Position numbers and translations under genes: made by a program. From assembly GCA_963576475.1 (NCBI GenBank), contig OY754967.1, positions 26,867,095 to 26,931,094 of the forward strand: a DNA stretch of 64,000 bases. The letters run 5' to 3'. Every line of letters begins with the position of its first letter. The first letter of the stretch is position 1. This document shows, one piece after another, positions 63,988 through 64,000 of this stretch. Source of the stretch: Molanna angustata (Eukaryota > Arthropoda > Insecta > Trichoptera > Molannidae). A model generated the notes under the pieces. The model did not search any database, was not told the origin of the DNA, and saw only the letters and a list, made by a program, of their open reading frames with translations.

Positions 63988-64000
63988 GTGTGTATTTAGC

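Overview
The window is eukaryotic nuclear DNA from an arthropod, almost certainly an insect; I could not fix the order. It is AT-rich and split by introns, with fragments of many transposon families typical of insects. Three host genes are recognised from their protein sequence: the 3' half of Neuroglian (Nrg, + strand, 1-13215 plus a long 3' UTR), ribosomal protein L13 (RpL13, - strand, coding exons between 31605 and 28574) and the first exons of shifted (shf, the insect WIF1 homologue, + strand, from 58214 past the right edge). A fourth, small candidate gene encoding a one-pass membrane protein (+ strand, 16700-18175) is proposed from matching splice phases and strong splice sites.

Nrg region (1-16.4 kb): a large exon with fibronectin III repeats, a transmembrane exon, a cytoplasmic exon, then two alternative last exons 3.6 kb apart. 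Both carry the ankyrin-binding FIGQY motif but have different tails, matching the non-neuronal (Nrg167-like) and neuronal (Nrg180-like) forms. The introns hold LINE pieces, tRNA-derived SINEs and several families of foldback or MITE-like elements.

Middle region (16.7-34.8 kb): the candidate small gene; a badly decayed LINE; a deleted hAT element split by an RTE-like LINE with a clean 12-bp target duplication; a second decayed LINE; RpL13, whose introns carry a mariner fragment and a 1-kb foldback element; then another LINE fragment.

Right-middle region (34.8-57.5 kb): an intact-looking Ty3/Gypsy retrotransposon with a single 1270-codon gag-pol frame and apparently identical terminal repeats, followed by an extra partial copy of its own leader. 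Next comes an inverted ~980-bp copy of the Nrg167-type last exon and its surroundings, flanked by 112-bp direct repeats. After it lie a Harbinger-like MITE, a THAP-domain remnant, a CT microsatellite inside an RTE-like short element, two LINEs of one family in opposite orientation, a ~313-bp tandem array, and a three-level nest (LINE interrupted by a MITE interrupted by a hAT element with an exact 8-bp target duplication).

Right end (58.2-64 kb): shf exons 1-3. The first exon is partly duplicated in tandem. The 4.8-kb second intron holds a site-specific Dong/R4-like LINE end inside a TAA/ATT repeat, a 45-bp minisatellite with a 4-unit higher-order pattern, a 148-bp tandem duplication and a SINE.

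The three recognised genes have separate roles (neural adhesion, translation, Hedgehog-pathway extracellular factor); nothing suggests they act together. The striking content is repeat-driven remodelling around them. All similarity statements come from reading the sequence by eye; no database search was run.
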